Shown: one piece after another, positions 42,784-53,100 of the stretch
How the letters are laid out: each line of letters begins with the position of its first letter
Position numbering within the stretch: the first letter of the stretch is position 1
Assembly (NCBI RefSeq): GCF_013127955.1
Contig: NZ_CP053435.1
Location: 744,001-808,000, forward strand
Source of the DNA: Spirosoma taeanense
GTDB taxonomy: Bacteria; Bacteroidota; Bacteroidia; Cytophagales; Spirosomataceae
Reading direction: 5' to 3'
DNA length: 64,000 nucleotides
Notes under the pieces: generated by a model
Database searches by the model: none
Seen by the model: only the letters and a program-made list of their open reading frames with translations
Told to the model about the DNA's origin: nothing
Position numbers and translations under genes: made by a program

Positions 42784-45150
42784 ATGCCCAACGCTATGCT
42801 TCGTTTGTTTGCCCTCATGGGGCTTTTGTTCTGCATTAGCCAATGCTCAAATGCCCAGCAATTCCCCGGTCTCCAACAACCCGTCGAAGTCATTTGCGAC
42901 CCCTGGGGCGTTAATCACATCTACGCAAAAAATGAACATGATCTGTTCTTTGCGCAGGGGTATATGGCCGCCCGGGATCGCCTGTTTCAACTGGAGATCT
43001 GGCGTCGGCAGGCAACTGGAACGGTTGCTGAACTGCTTGGCTCGCAGGAAACCAAACGGGATATCGGCACGCGGCTGTTCCGGTTTCGGGGCGACATCAA
43101 CAAGGAACTGCTGCATTATCATCCACACGGCCCGCAGATCGTTGGGGCGTTTGTCGATGGCATCAACGCCTACGTAAAGGAAATAAACAAAACGCCCGAA
43201 AAACTGCCGTTCGAATTTCGGGTGCTGAACACAAAACCGGGCTTCTGGACACCCGGAGTGGTCATCAGCCGACATCAGGGACTGGCTTATAACGTGCGGG
43301 ACGAACTGAATTACGGTCGGCTGGTGAAACTAATTGGGGCCGATAAGCTGCGGGAATTGCAGTGGTTTCATCCCGTCTCGAAGGCCAACGAACCCAATTT
43401 GACCCTGCACGTCAACGGTGACGAGCTGTTTCAGCCGATCTTAGAGCTATACGAAGCGTTCCGGCTGCCGCTGAAATTTCAGGGTCGACCGACCAAGGCC
43501 GATGAAGACGAAGCCAGGCGATCTGGTGAGTCAATAGACGACTGGTTCAACGTCGAAAAGCAGTACGTTGGCTCCAACAACTGGGTGATTGCGGGTAATA
43601 AATCGGCGAGTGGCTACCCCATGCTGGCCAACGATCCGCACCGGGCGCAGTCGACACCCTCGTTACGTTACTGGGTGCATCTAAACGCACCGGGCTGGAA
43701 CGTCATCGGCGCTGGCGAACCCACGCTGCCCGGAATCTCGATTGGGCATAATGAGTATGGGGCATGGGGACTGACCATCTTTGAGACCGACAACGAAGAT
43801 TTATACGTTTACGAGACTAATCCGAAAAACCCAAACCAGTACCGGTACAAAGGGCAATGGGTGGCGATGAAAACGCTGACGGAAACCATCCCGATGAAAG
43901 ACGGGTCATCCGTTCGGGCGGAGTTGAAATACACGCGTCATGGGCCGGTGGTATTCGAGGACGTAAAGAACCACAAAGCCTACGCCATTCGCGCGGGCTG
44001 GCTCGACACAGGCTGTGCGCCTTATCTTGCGAGTTTACGCATGAATCAGGCCCGCACATGGCCCGAGTTCCGGCAGGCGTGTTCGTTCAGTCGGTTGCCG
44101 GGCGAGAACATGATCTGGGCAGACCGCAAAGGGACAATTGGCTGGCAGGCGGTTGGGCTAGCGCCCATCCGAAAAAACTTTACGGGCCTGCTGCCGGTGC
44201 CGGGCGACGGACGGTTCGAATGGAGTGGCTATCTGCCGATGCAGCAATTGCCCAACAAACTCAACCCGCCCGAGGGTTACGTCGTAACGGCTAATAACAA
44301 CCTGACGCCACCCAACTTCCCGCACCGGAACGCGATTGGCTGGACGTGGTCGGCACCCAGCCGTGCCCATCGCATTGAAGAGGTCCTGAGCGACGGCAAA
44401 CGTAAAACCCTGGTTGATTTTATGACCCTGCAGGCCGATTACCTGTCTATTCCGGCCCGGACGCTGGTGCCGTTGCTGCAAAACCTGTCGTCGCCCGAAA
44501 ACCGGACGGAACAGGCGCTGGCTTATCTCCGGCGCTGGGACTACAAACTCAATCCCAACTCGGTGGCGGCTGCTATCTACGTAGCCTGGGAAGAGCAGTT
44601 GAAACTGGCTGTAGCGCAGCAGATAGTTCCGCGTGAGGCCAGACCTTACCTGAAAGCCGTCCCGTCCAAACGCATCATGGATGCCCTGTTGGTGCCAACC
44701 GCCGGTCGGGATAGTCTGTTACTGGCTTCGCTCGATAAGGCCGTAGCCGCGCTTACCGACCGATTGGGAAGCGATATGGACGACTGGTCGTATGGGCAGC
44801 GAAAAAATAAGCACATTACCATTACGCACCCGCTAAGCGATCTGGTTGACAAAGCCATGCAACAGAAAATTAACCTGGGGCCGGTGGCACGGGGCGGCTA
44901 TGGCGAAACCGTCAACGCAACGGCCAACAACCTCAACCAGACACATGGTGCCTCGTTCCGGATTCTGGTCGATACAGAAGATTGGGATAAAGCGCTGGGA
45001 ATCAATAGCCCTGGTCAATCGGGTGATCCTGAGAGTCCGCACTATCGCGACCTGTTTCCCATCTGGGCCGAGAACGGCTATTTCCCGGTTTTCTTTTCAA
45101 CAGAAAAAATCAAAACCGTAGCTGAGACGACAACCGTACTGCGTCCGTGA
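42784..45150 (+). CDS. Penicillin acylase family Ntn-hydrolase
   Basis: This 788-residue exported precursor should be cut into two chains by self-processing. It has a signal peptide (FALMGLLFCISQCSNAQ). The small chain contains DPWGVNHIYAKNEHDLFFAQGYMAARDRL, typical for the family. The nucleophile is Ser264 in YVGSNNWVIAG, where autocleavage before Ser is expected. LANDPHRAQSTPS and VTANNNL in the large chain are conserved family blocks. Members hydrolyse amides such as beta-lactams or acyl-homoserine lactones; the real substrate is unknown. A second Met at 42796 could also be the start. TATCTTA at 42769-42775 resembles a -7 box. Confidence 0.9.
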   Translation: MPNAMLRLFALMGLLFCISQCSNAQQFPGLQQPVEVICDPWGVNHIYAKNEHDLFFAQGYMAARDRLFQLEIWRRQATGTVAELLGSQETKRDIGTRLFRFRGDINKELLHYHPHGPQIVGAFVDGINAYVKEINKTPEKLPFEFRVLNTKPGFWTPGVVISRHQGLAYNVRDELNYGRLVKLIGADKLRELQWFHPVSKANEPNLTLHVNGDELFQPILELYEAFRLPLKFQGRPTKADEDEARRSGESIDDWFNVEKQYVGSNNWVIAGNKSASGYPMLANDPHRAQSTPSLRYWVHLNAPGWNVIGAGEPTLPGISIGHNEYGAWGLTIFETDNEDLYVYETNPKNPNQYRYKGQWVAMKTLTETIPMKDGSSVRAELKYTRHGPVVFEDVKNHKAYAIRAGWLDTGCAPYLASLRMNQARTWPEFRQACSFSRLPGENMIWADRKGTIGWQAVGLAPIRKNFTGLLPVPGDGRFEWSGYLPMQQLPNKLNPPEGYVVTANNNLTPPNFPHRNAIGWTWSAPSRAHRIEEVLSDGKRKTLVDFMTLQADYLSIPARTLVPLLQNLSSPENRTEQALAYLRRWDYKLNPNSVAAAIYVAWEEQLKLAVAQQIVPREARPYLKAVPSKRIMDALLVPTAGRDSLLLASLDKAVAALTDRLGSDMDDWSYGQRKNKHITITHPLSDLVDKAMQQKINLGPVARGGYGETVNATANNLNQTHGASFRILVDTEDWDKALGINSPGQSGDPESPHYRDLFPIWAENGYFPVFFSTEKIKTVAETTTVLRP

Positions 45151-45211
45151 TTGCTTTTTTAACGAACTTTACCGCCCTGAAAAACCTTTTTCAGGAAAGG
45201 ATTGAGGAGCC

Positions 45212-46090
45212 ATGATCGAACTACCCGTAATACCCTCCGAACAACAACGTAAGAAACGCCCCGACTGGCTGCGCGTGAAGCTGCCTATCGGTCCTGAATA
45301 TGCCAAAGTCCGCAAACTGGTTGACGAGCACAAGCTGCATACCATCTGCGAAAGCGGCAACTGTCCCAACATGGGCGAGTGCTGGGGGGCTGGCACGGCT
45401 ACGTTCATGATTCTGGGTAACGTTTGTACCCGTAGCTGTACGTTCTGCGCCGTAGCGACGGGTCGCCCGAATGAATATGATACCGACGAGCCCCGGCGCG
45501 TGGCCGAAGCCATCGTGCTGATGAAGGTCAAGCACGCCGTTATTACGTCGGTCAACCGCGATGAGCTGAAAGATCGGGGCGCCGAAATCTGGTACCAGAC
45601 GGTACGGCTCATTAAGGAAGCTTCGCCTGCAACGACGATCGAAACGCTCATCCCCGACACGAAAGGAAACTGGGAAGCCTTGGAACGGATGATTTCGGCC
45701 GGGCAAGAGGTTGTCTCGCACAATATGGAAACCGTCGAACGGCTTTACCGGCGCGTTCGGCCGCAGGCGCGGTACGAACGCAGTCTGGAGCAGATTCGCC
45801 GGACAAAGGAGTACGGTCAGCGCACCAAATCGGGTATCATGCTGGGGCTGGGCGAAACGCACGACGAAGTGTTCAAAGCCATGGACGATCTGGCCCAAAA
45901 CGGACTCGACGTGCTGACCCTGGGGCAATACCTGCAGCCCACAAAAATGCACCACGAGGTCATTGAGTGGATTCACCCCGAAACGTTTGCCATGTACCGG
46001 GAAGAAGGTCTGGCCCGGGGCCTGAAATACGTCGAATCCGGCCCGCTGGTACGGTCAAGCTACCATGCCGAGAAACACGTGAATGTATAG
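45212..46090 (+). CDS. lipA: Lipoyl synthase
   Basis: This 292-residue radical SAM enzyme inserts two sulfur atoms into octanoyl groups on lipoyl domains. The auxiliary cluster Cys set is [12 protein letters not shown]. The radical SAM motif is [10 protein letters not shown], and the later RSSYHAEKH carries the auxiliary-cluster Ser. The length and motif order are standard. Its product is used by complexes that also need lpdA (33864-35264). It starts 61 bases after the acylase gene, with no strong terminator between them, so read-through is possible. Confidence 0.95.
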   Translation: MIELPVIPSEQQRKKRPDWLRVKLPIGPEYAKVRKLVDEHKLHTICESGNCPNMGECWGAGTATFMILGNVCTRSCTFCAVATGRPNEYDTDEPRRVAEAIVLMKVKHAVITSVNRDELKDRGAEIWYQTVRLIKEASPATTIETLIPDTKGNWEALERMISAGQEVVSHNMETVERLYRRVRPQARYERSLEQIRRTKEYGQRTKSGIMLGLGETHDEVFKAMDDLAQNGLDVLTLGQYLQPTKMHHEVIEWIHPETFAMYREEGLARGLKYVESGPLVRSSYHAEKHVNV

Positions 46091-46141
46091 TTTGCCCGAA
46101 ATGGGTAAACAATTAGGCTCACCCGCTTATTTTATAAGAAG

Positions 46142-46168
46142 AGTCCGGACGGAACGTTCGGGCTTTTT
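46142..46168 (+). terminator. Terminator after lipA
   Basis: A 10-bp stem with two G-T wobbles (AGTCCGGACG against CGTTCGGGCT) is followed directly by TTTTTC. It lies 51 bases after the stop codon and ten bases before the next start codon. Confidence 0.7.
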
Positions 46169-46177
46169 CTTTGTTGC

Positions 46178-47335
46178 ATGAAAAAATACGACTTCATCAT
46201 CGCCGGGGGCGGCATGGCGGGTTTGAGTCTGGCGTATTATCTAAGCCAGTCTGCCTTACGCGACCGATCGATCCTGATTCTCGATCGGGAACCTAAAAAC
46301 CGTAACGACCGAACGTGGTGTTTCTGGGAGCATGGGGCCGGCCCGTTTGAGCCGATTCTGTTTCGGAAGTGGAACACGGTCAGCTTTCACGGAACTACGC
46401 ATGCCGGCCCACTCGACATGGGCGAGTATCAGTACAAAATGCTGCGCAGCATTGATTTCTACGATTTTGTGCAGAACGAACTGGCCCGGTTTCCAAATAT
46501 TGAGCATCGGCAGGCAACGATTAACCGGATCAAAGATACCCCCCAGGGTGGGTTTGTTATTGCCGACGATGAGCCGTTCATTGCCGACTACGTCTTCGAC
46601 AGCACCTTCGCGCTGAAGCTCGACCAACCCGAAAATCACAACCTGCTACAGCACTTTAAAGGCTGGGTTATTAAAGCTGAGAAGCCCTGTTTCAACCCAA
46701 AACAACCGGAACTGATGGATTTTCGGGTTGAGCAGCATGGCGATTGCCGGTTTGTGTATGTCATGCCTTTCGATACGCAGACCGCGCTTGTGGAATTTAC
46801 CCTGTTTAATGGCAGTCCGCTGAAGGCCGACGAATACGACGCTGACCTGCGGCTGTATATCGACCGGTATCTGGATACGGGCAATTACCAGATCTGCGAA
46901 ACCGAAGCGGGCGTGATTCCGATGTCGGATGAGCCTACGCACGAAAATCCTTCTGAACATATTGTCCGGATTGGCACAGCGGGCGGATATACAAAACCGT
47001 CAACGGGTTACACCTTCCAGCGTACGCAGCGTTACCTGCGCGATATTGTCAAAAACATTGTTCAGACGGGTAAGGCTAACCGCCAGCTTCCCTGGTTCAG
47101 AAGTCGCTTTAAGTTATACGACAGTGTGCTATTGAATGTACTGGAACAGCGCCGTCATCCGGCCGATGACGTATTTACGCGGTTTTACGCCGAAAATCGG
47201 CCTGCTACGGCTTTTCGGTTTCTGGACGAAGACACCAGATTTCTGGAAGAACTTCGCATCTTCGCCACCATGCCATGGTGGCCCTTTACCGCGGCATTCT
47301 TCGATGTGCTGCGCCGGAAAACGTTCAACGGTTAG
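46178..47335 (+). CDS. crtY: Lycopene cyclase
   Basis: This 385-residue flavoprotein-like enzyme has the dinucleotide motif IIAGGGMAGLSLAYYL at the N-terminus, then NDRTWCFWE (the conserved cyclase segment) and a late GYTFQRTQRYLRDIV block. These are the marks of CrtY/CrtL-type lycopene cyclases, which close the ionone rings of carotenoids. Whether it makes beta or gamma ends cannot be read. No other carotenoid gene is in the window, so it stands apart from its pathway. A pigmented host is expected. Confidence 0.88.
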   Translation: MKKYDFIIAGGGMAGLSLAYYLSQSALRDRSILILDREPKNRNDRTWCFWEHGAGPFEPILFRKWNTVSFHGTTHAGPLDMGEYQYKMLRSIDFYDFVQNELARFPNIEHRQATINRIKDTPQGGFVIADDEPFIADYVFDSTFALKLDQPENHNLLQHFKGWVIKAEKPCFNPKQPELMDFRVEQHGDCRFVYVMPFDTQTALVEFTLFNGSPLKADEYDADLRLYIDRYLDTGNYQICETEAGVIPMSDEPTHENPSEHIVRIGTAGGYTKPSTGYTFQRTQRYLRDIVKNIVQTGKANRQLPWFRSRFKLYDSVLLNVLEQRRHPADDVFTRFYAENRPATAFRFLDEDTRFLEELRIFATMPWWPFTAAFFDVLRRKTFNG

Positions 47336-47356
47336 GTAGAATAGGCCAGAAAGGCA

Positions 47357-47384
47357 AAAGAGCGACTGTTTTCAGCCGCTCTTT
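47357..47384 (+). terminator. Terminator after crtY
   Basis: A 12-bp stem with one mismatch (arms 47357-47368 and 47373-47384) has a TTTT loop. The right arm ends in CTCTTT. It lies 21 bases after the stop codon. Confidence 0.72.
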
Positions 47385-47563
47385 GCGCTAACTACCAGCC
47401 TAATTAACAAAGGATAGAAACGGAAAGCGTAGAGGTCTTCATTTGTATTCTGGCCGGTCTGCTGATAGGGTATATACAAGGCCAAACCGGGTTTATACGT
47501 TGGTCGTGGGTGGTTGAACGTTTATCAATGACGTACACAAAGGTCAGATATAGCTTTATAGCA

Positions 47564-47603
47564 GACTTTCAAATTGGGGACAAAGACTGTCGAATTGGGG
47601 ACA
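47564..47603. repeat. Tandem pair of 19-bp direct repeats (21-bp period)
   Basis: The units at 47564-47582 and 47585-47603 both read GACT-N-TC-N-AATTGGGGACA and differ at two positions. A 21-bp period places both on the same face of the helix. They could be a regulator binding site or a mobile-element end remnant. Confidence 0.7.
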
Positions 47604-47686
47604 TCTTTTTCAATACCTGCCTTAAATGTTTAATAAGCGGTTTTCGGATGGCATAGCGGCAAAGGCAAAAAGTTATAAATGACATC

Positions 47687-47727
47687 GGCCCTGAGCAGCG
47701 CCATCATAACTGGCGCTGCTCAGGGCC
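47687..47727 (-). terminator. Terminator of the phosphorelay operon
   Basis: A perfect 17-bp GC-rich stem (arms 47687-47703 and 47711-47727) with a 7-base loop lies 22 bases after the stop codon of the minus-strand REC-HK-REC-AraC gene. Confidence 0.85.
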
Positions 47728-47749
47728 GAACTACCTGCTTATGTTCCGC

Positions 47750-49741
47750 TTATTTCAGGGCAAACTCGGAAGGCGTTTTTTTATAGAACTCCTTAAACAC
47801 CGACGTAAAGTGCGAAGGTGTTTCGAAGCCGACCATGTAGGCGGTTTCGGATGCATTATGCCCCGCTCGCAGCAACTGGGCAGCCTTGCGCAGCCGATAT
47901 TGCCGGATCAGTTCGTTAGGAGCCAGATGGGTCAGCGTGTGAACTTTGCGATACAGCGTTTTTCGGCTGATGGACAGTTCTTCGGCCATCCATTCGACCG
48001 TTAGCGCTGACTGATCCAGGTGTCGTTCGATTAAGGTATAAACCTGGCGCAGAAACGGATTCTGCACCGTGTCGAGCAGGGAAGAGTCGTCGGGCTGAGT
48101 GAGTTGGCGACTGTATTGATCCCGCAGTTTCTGCTGGCGGTTGATGAGGTTAGACAAGCGCAGATGCACTTCATCCAGATTAAACGGTTTAATGATATAG
48201 TCGTCTGCGCCGTAGCGCAGACCTGCGATAACATCATCATGCTCCGATTTGGCGGTCAACAGGATAACGGCAATATGATCGGTTTCCGGATGCGATTTTA
48301 TCTGCTTCGTCAGGTCATACCCATCCATTTCCTGCATCATCACATCCGAAATCACTACGTCGGGCAGTTCCTGCTGCACCAGGTCCCAGCCTTCTTCTCC
48401 ATTCGCGGCTGACCGAACGCGGTACGTTGGGGTCAGTTCGGCAATGATAAACTCACGTAGCTGATGATTGTCTTCCACAACCAGAATCAAAGGTGTTTCG
48501 TCGGATTGCGGGGGGGATGGCACAACTACCGAGTCAGGCACTGGCGTAAGAATGATACGCTTCGGGGCAACCAGCGAGCGATCAACAGGGGCAACCAGTA
48601 CCTGTACCGGCAAAATCAGATTGAAGCAGGTTCCTGATGTGTCGATTTCGCCGGCGGGCGGGCTTTCAACGGTTATGGTGCCGCCGAGCCGTTCGGTGAG
48701 CTCCTTCACTAAAGCCAGCCCGATACCGGTACCCTCATAAGCCCGCGTCCGGGCGCTATCGACCTGGTAGAACCGATTGAAAATGCGTTCGCGTTTATCG
48801 GCCGCAATACCAATGCCCGTATCGCGCACCGTTAGCCGGATCAGTGCTTCAGACTGAGCTGAGCCAACAGCAGGGAGGCTATCCGGTATTTCGGTCAAAT
48901 TAATGGCTACACAGCCTGTTTCGGTAAATTTAACGGCGTTGGAGAGCAGATTATACAGAATCTTCTCCCATTTATCGGCGTCGAACAGATAGTTGCTGGA
49001 GAGTAGATCGGCCCGGTAGGTCAGATCAATGTTTTTTATTTCCGCCGATGGCCGAAACACCTCCACTATCTGGCTGACGAAGCCGCCCAGATCACCTGGT
49101 TTGTTGACAATGGTCATGGCGCCTGCTTCGAGTTTAGCAATGTCCAGCAACTGATTAATGAGCTGCAGCATATGCTGGGCATTCTGACGAACGATCGAGA
49201 GCGAATGAAGATACGGCGTGGGCAGGTCATTTGCGGTCAGCAGTTTGTCAACCGGTGCCACAATTAACGAGAGGGGCGTACGGAACTCGTGAGTGATATT
49301 GGCAAAAAAGCGCATCTTCATCTCGTCGATGGCTCGCAGTTCCATTGATTCCCGCAATTGCCGGACGTATTCCGCCGTTTTTTCAATGGTTATGGCCAGA
49401 TCGCCGAAGTCGATGGGTTTACAGACAAAATCAAATGCCCCCCGGTTCATGGCCGTTCGGATATTGCTCATATCGTCGTAGGCCGTCACCATAACAGTTC
49501 GCGCGACCGGATTTACCTCCAGCAGTTTAGCCAGCAATGTCAGGCCATCCATGCCCGGCATGTTGATATCAGACAGCACAACGTCTATGTCGGGCTGCTC
49601 CCGAATAATCGCCAGCGCCTGCATCCCGTCGTGAGCATAAATAAACTCGTATTGATTGGCCTGTATCCTGCGCCGGAAATGCTGCTGAAACAGGGCCTCC
49701 AGATCGGGTTCGTCGTCGACCAGTAGAATTTTTGTTTTCAT
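47750..49741 (-). CDS. Hybrid REC-histidine kinase-REC-AraC regulator
   Basis: This 663-residue cytoplasmic protein combines four signalling domains. There is an N-terminal receiver with phosphoacceptor Asp58 (LSDINMPGMDG). A HisKA domain follows with His151 (ITHEFRTP), then an ATPase domain (LLSNAVKF, DTGIGIA, GTGIGLALV). A second receiver has Asp466 (ISDVMMQEMDG). The last is an AraC-type DNA-binding domain (about 560-663, with WMAEELSISRKTLYRKV and VGFETPSHFTSVFKEF). It can therefore receive a phosphate, pass it on and bind DNA. It is the last gene of a three-gene operon; the ATGA overlap with the receiver gene upstream shows coupling. Its first receiver resembles that neighbour. Confidence 0.92.
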   Translation of the reverse strand: MKTKILLVDDEPDLEALFQQHFRRRIQANQYEFIYAHDGMQALAIIREQPDIDVVLSDINMPGMDGLTLLAKLLEVNPVARTVMVTAYDDMSNIRTAMNRGAFDFVCKPIDFGDLAITIEKTAEYVRQLRESMELRAIDEMKMRFFANITHEFRTPLSLIVAPVDKLLTANDLPTPYLHSLSIVRQNAQHMLQLINQLLDIAKLEAGAMTIVNKPGDLGGFVSQIVEVFRPSAEIKNIDLTYRADLLSSNYLFDADKWEKILYNLLSNAVKFTETGCVAINLTEIPDSLPAVGSAQSEALIRLTVRDTGIGIAADKRERIFNRFYQVDSARTRAYEGTGIGLALVKELTERLGGTITVESPPAGEIDTSGTCFNLILPVQVLVAPVDRSLVAPKRIILTPVPDSVVVPSPPQSDETPLILVVEDNHQLREFIIAELTPTYRVRSAANGEEGWDLVQQELPDVVISDVMMQEMDGYDLTKQIKSHPETDHIAVILLTAKSEHDDVIAGLRYGADDYIIKPFNLDEVHLRLSNLINRQQKLRDQYSRQLTQPDDSSLLDTVQNPFLRQVYTLIERHLDQSALTVEWMAEELSISRKTLYRKVHTLTHLAPNELIRQYRLRKAAQLLRAGHNASETAYMVGFETPSHFTSVFKEFYKKTPSEFALK

Positions 49742-50118
49742 TCCTGCGTCAGATTAGCTAGTCTACTTTTAAGGATCTCGAAATCAACGGGCTTCGTTAA
49801 AAAATCGTCGGCTCCGAAGCGTATAGCCGCCTGATGGTTCCTGTCGTCGCCATAGGCCGTTACCATCATGACCGAAGGCGGCTTCATGGGGTGTTCATCC
49901 CGAATCCGACGTAACAGCTCCAGGCCGTCCATTCCCGGCATATTGATATCGGACAAGACCAGCACGACGCCAAAAGCATGCTGGTTCAGATAGTCAAGAG
50001 CCATCTGACCCGAAGAAGCAAATGCAAATGTCAGCTTTCCCGAGCGGATTTCGCGTCGGAAGCGCTGTTCAAACAAGGGTTGTACATCGGGTTCATCATC
50101 AACAACTAAAATATTCAT
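49738..50118 (-). CDS. Single-domain response regulator receiver
   Basis: This 126-residue stand-alone receiver has the acidic pair VVDDEPD, phosphoacceptor Asp57 in LSDINMPGMDG, a Thr in VTAYGDD and Lys in TKPVDF. It has no output domain, so it should act as a phosphate shuttle. It lies between the propeller kinase and the hybrid regulator and is probably the link in that phosphorelay. Its sequence is strikingly like the first receiver of the hybrid protein (shared FRRxI...G...AL and LSDINMPGMDGL), which suggests duplication. Confidence 0.9.
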   Translation of the reverse strand: MNILVVDDEPDVQPLFEQRFRREIRSGKLTFAFASSGQMALDYLNQHAFGVVLVLSDINMPGMDGLELLRRIRDEHPMKPPSVMMVTAYGDDRNHQAAIRFGADDFLTKPVDFEILKSRLANLTQE

Positions 50119-50124
50119 GGGTCC

Positions 50125-53100
50125 TTAGGCTGGTAAGGGAAATTTAATAATAAACTCGGCAAACTTGCCTTCCTCCGTCTGAACAGTCAACTCACCACCA
50201 TGGCCTTTCGTAATAATGTCGTAGCTGAGCGAGAGGCCTAAGCCAGTCCCCTGCCCAGTTGGTTTTGTTGTGAAAAAGGGCTGATAGATTTTGTCTAAAA
50301 CGGTCTGGGAAATGCCAATGCCGTTATCGTGAACGCAAATTTCAATGGCGTAGTCGGTACGCCGGGTACTAACCATCACCTCCGGCTGATAATCATCGCC
50401 AACCCGCTTCTGCTTTTCAGATACGGCATAAAAGGCGTTGTTGAACAGGTTCAGCAGCACCCGGCCTATATCCTGAGCCACTACCGGAATCAGACCCAGA
50501 TTCGGATCGAATTCCGTAACCAGACGCGCGTTGAAGCTTTTATCTTTCGCGCGCAGACCGTGGTAAGCCAGCCGCAGATACTCATTGGCTAAGCTGTTCA
50601 GATCGGTTGGGTCTTTCTGTCCAGTGCTGGTGCGGGAGTGCTGAAGCATCCCTTTTATAATTGCATCGGCACGCTGCCCGTGGTGCGTGATCTTTCGGAG
50701 GTTCTGACCAAGCAGATCCGCCAGATCCAGCGCATCGTTCTGATGGCCAGCCTGCAGTTCTTCGGTCATTTCTTCTACCAGTTCGACGCTGATCGCCGAG
50801 AAGTTATTGACAAAATTGAGGGGGTTCTGAATCTCGTGAGCGATACCCGCCGTCAGTTCACCCAGCGAGGCCATCTTTTCTTTTTGAATCAGCTGCCTCT
50901 GGGCCGACGTCAGCTCCGACAGGGTCTTTTCGAGACTATCGCGTTGCCGGGCAATCTCGTTCCGTTGCTGGCTAACTTCGGCCGTTCGGACCGCCACTGT
51001 TTCTTCGAGCAGGCGGTTGGCAATCCGCAGTTGCCGGGAACGATATCGGATGAACCCCCAGATACTGCCGACCAGCGCCAGAACATAGAGGGTATAGGCC
51101 CACCAGGTTTTCCACCAGGGTGGCAAAATGCGAATGTGGAGCGACGTGCTCTGGCTATTCCAGATCCCGTCGCTGTTTGCCGCTTTCATCCGAAACACAT
51201 AGTCATCGGGAGGGAGACTTGTATAACTCACAAACCGGCGGGTACCGCTCTGAATCCAGTTATTATCCACTCCAACGAGCTGGTAGGCATAGCGGTTGCG
51301 TTCGGGCATTACATACGCCAGAGCGGCAAACTCGAAGGAAAGAAAGTTTTCGTCGTGACGTAGCGTGATGACGCTGTCGGTTAATGGACGGTCCCTATCG
51401 AGTACTTTAAACTTCGTTACGTAGAGCGGAAATGGGCGGGTATCGTCCCGAATACTGTCGGGGTTAAAGCGGACATACCCGTTCCGGCTCCCGAAATAAA
51501 GTCGGTTATTTTTAGTGACAACGGCGTTCTCCACGAAGTCGTTGCTGGGCAGTCCGTCGTTGATGTCGTAGCTTCGGACTGCTTTGGTACGTGGATTATA
51601 ACGACAGAGTCCCCGGTTGGTGCTAAGCCATAAATTGCCAGCTTTATCGCCCGCTATTGCCACGACGCGGTTACTGGGCAGGCCATCCTGGGTCGTAACA
51701 GGCGAGAAATACCCGGTTTTAGGGTCAATTCGATTTAGCCCCCCCTGATTCGTGCCCGCCCAGATAATCCCGTTGGGATCTTCATAGAAAGTCAGGACCT
51801 CGTTGTTGTTGAGCTGGCCGGGCCGTGGACCCGCTGTGTAATGCGTAAACTGGCCCGTTGCCGGGTTTAGCCGGCTCACACCTTTTCCGTTGATACCGAC
51901 CCAGACATCGCCCGACCGGCTGGCCAGCAGGCTGTACACGAACTTGTCCGGCAGCCCGGCCGTATCACCAGCTTTGTATTTGTAGTAGGTGTATTGATGC
52001 GTGCGTGGATTAAACGAAGCGATTCCACTTTCGCCCCCCAGCCAGATATCGCCCGTCGGTCCCCGGCTGAGGAGTTGGGCGTTAATGTCTGCCGGATAAC
52101 GGGTGTACTGCTTTGAACTGGCATTGTACTGGTATAACCCGTCGCGCGTGCCCAGCCAGATACCCAATGGACCGTCCGGCAACAAAGCAAAGATGTAATT
52201 CTGGTATTGATCCGAAAAGCCTACTGGCGATAGGGGAAGCTCAGTCAGCTGTTGTTTCTGCTCATCCAGCCGGTGTAGACTAAACTGGTTGGTCAGCCAG
52301 ACCTGGTCATGGTGGTCAACCAGCAGGCTATGAATCTTATTAACAAACAGGTTAACTGCTCCCTTGCTAGGCTTGATTTTATAGGGCGTAAAGTGCTTTG
52401 TATGCGTAATCTGTTTATCAATTCCGTTGCTTGTGCCCACCCAGAGCGTACCGCTTCGATCATGAAAAACAGCCTGGGCGCTCGGACTGCTGAGCCCATT
52501 TGGGTTATTGGGATCCGGACGATACGTCACAACCTGTTGGCTGGTCAGATTTACGCGCTGCAAACCATCAGTGGTACCAATCCACAGATCGCCGTCTGCA
52601 TCGCAGTGAATACCGTCCAGAAAGACGTATTTGTTTATAAGACCGCCGGGGTTGAACGGCACAATCCGGAGCGGCTGACTCCGCAGATTAATCTGAAACA
52701 CACCGCTGCCGGCCGTGCCGAGCCAAAGCCTATCCTGCTCATCTAAATAAAAAGCGTTGAACGTCGGCTGGGAGGCCGCAGGTGAGTCGAGATACAACGG
52801 CGTGAAGCGGCCGGTTTGCCGGTTAAACTGATACAGCCCCTGCCCGGTAGAGACCCACAGCCGATTCTGGTGATCTTCAAAAGCCCGCTTGACCGGAACT
52901 TCATTTTTTGGGGATGGGTATAACCGAAAGTGGCGCTTACCTGGATTATAGGCGATTAAGCCGCCATAAGCACTGATCCAAAGGATACCTTGTCGGTCTT
53001 CGCAAACAAAAAGCTGGTTATTCCAGCGACTGGCGTTTTTTACCCGAACAGGATGGGGAGTAACGCGACCGGTACGTTTATCTACTTCGTGAAGGCCGCC

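Larger units (their letters stand above)
47336..47749. other. Convergent intergenic region with tandem 19-bp repeat
   Basis: These 414 bases between two convergent genes hold the two genes' terminators (47357-47384 and 47687-47727). In the middle is a tandem pair of 19-bp repeats (47564-47603). No coding sequence was found. Confidence 0.6.

Noticed and set aside
47564-47603. Promoter-proximal operator for crtY or the hybrid regulator
   Set aside because: Both neighbouring genes end towards this spacer, so the repeats are downstream of both.
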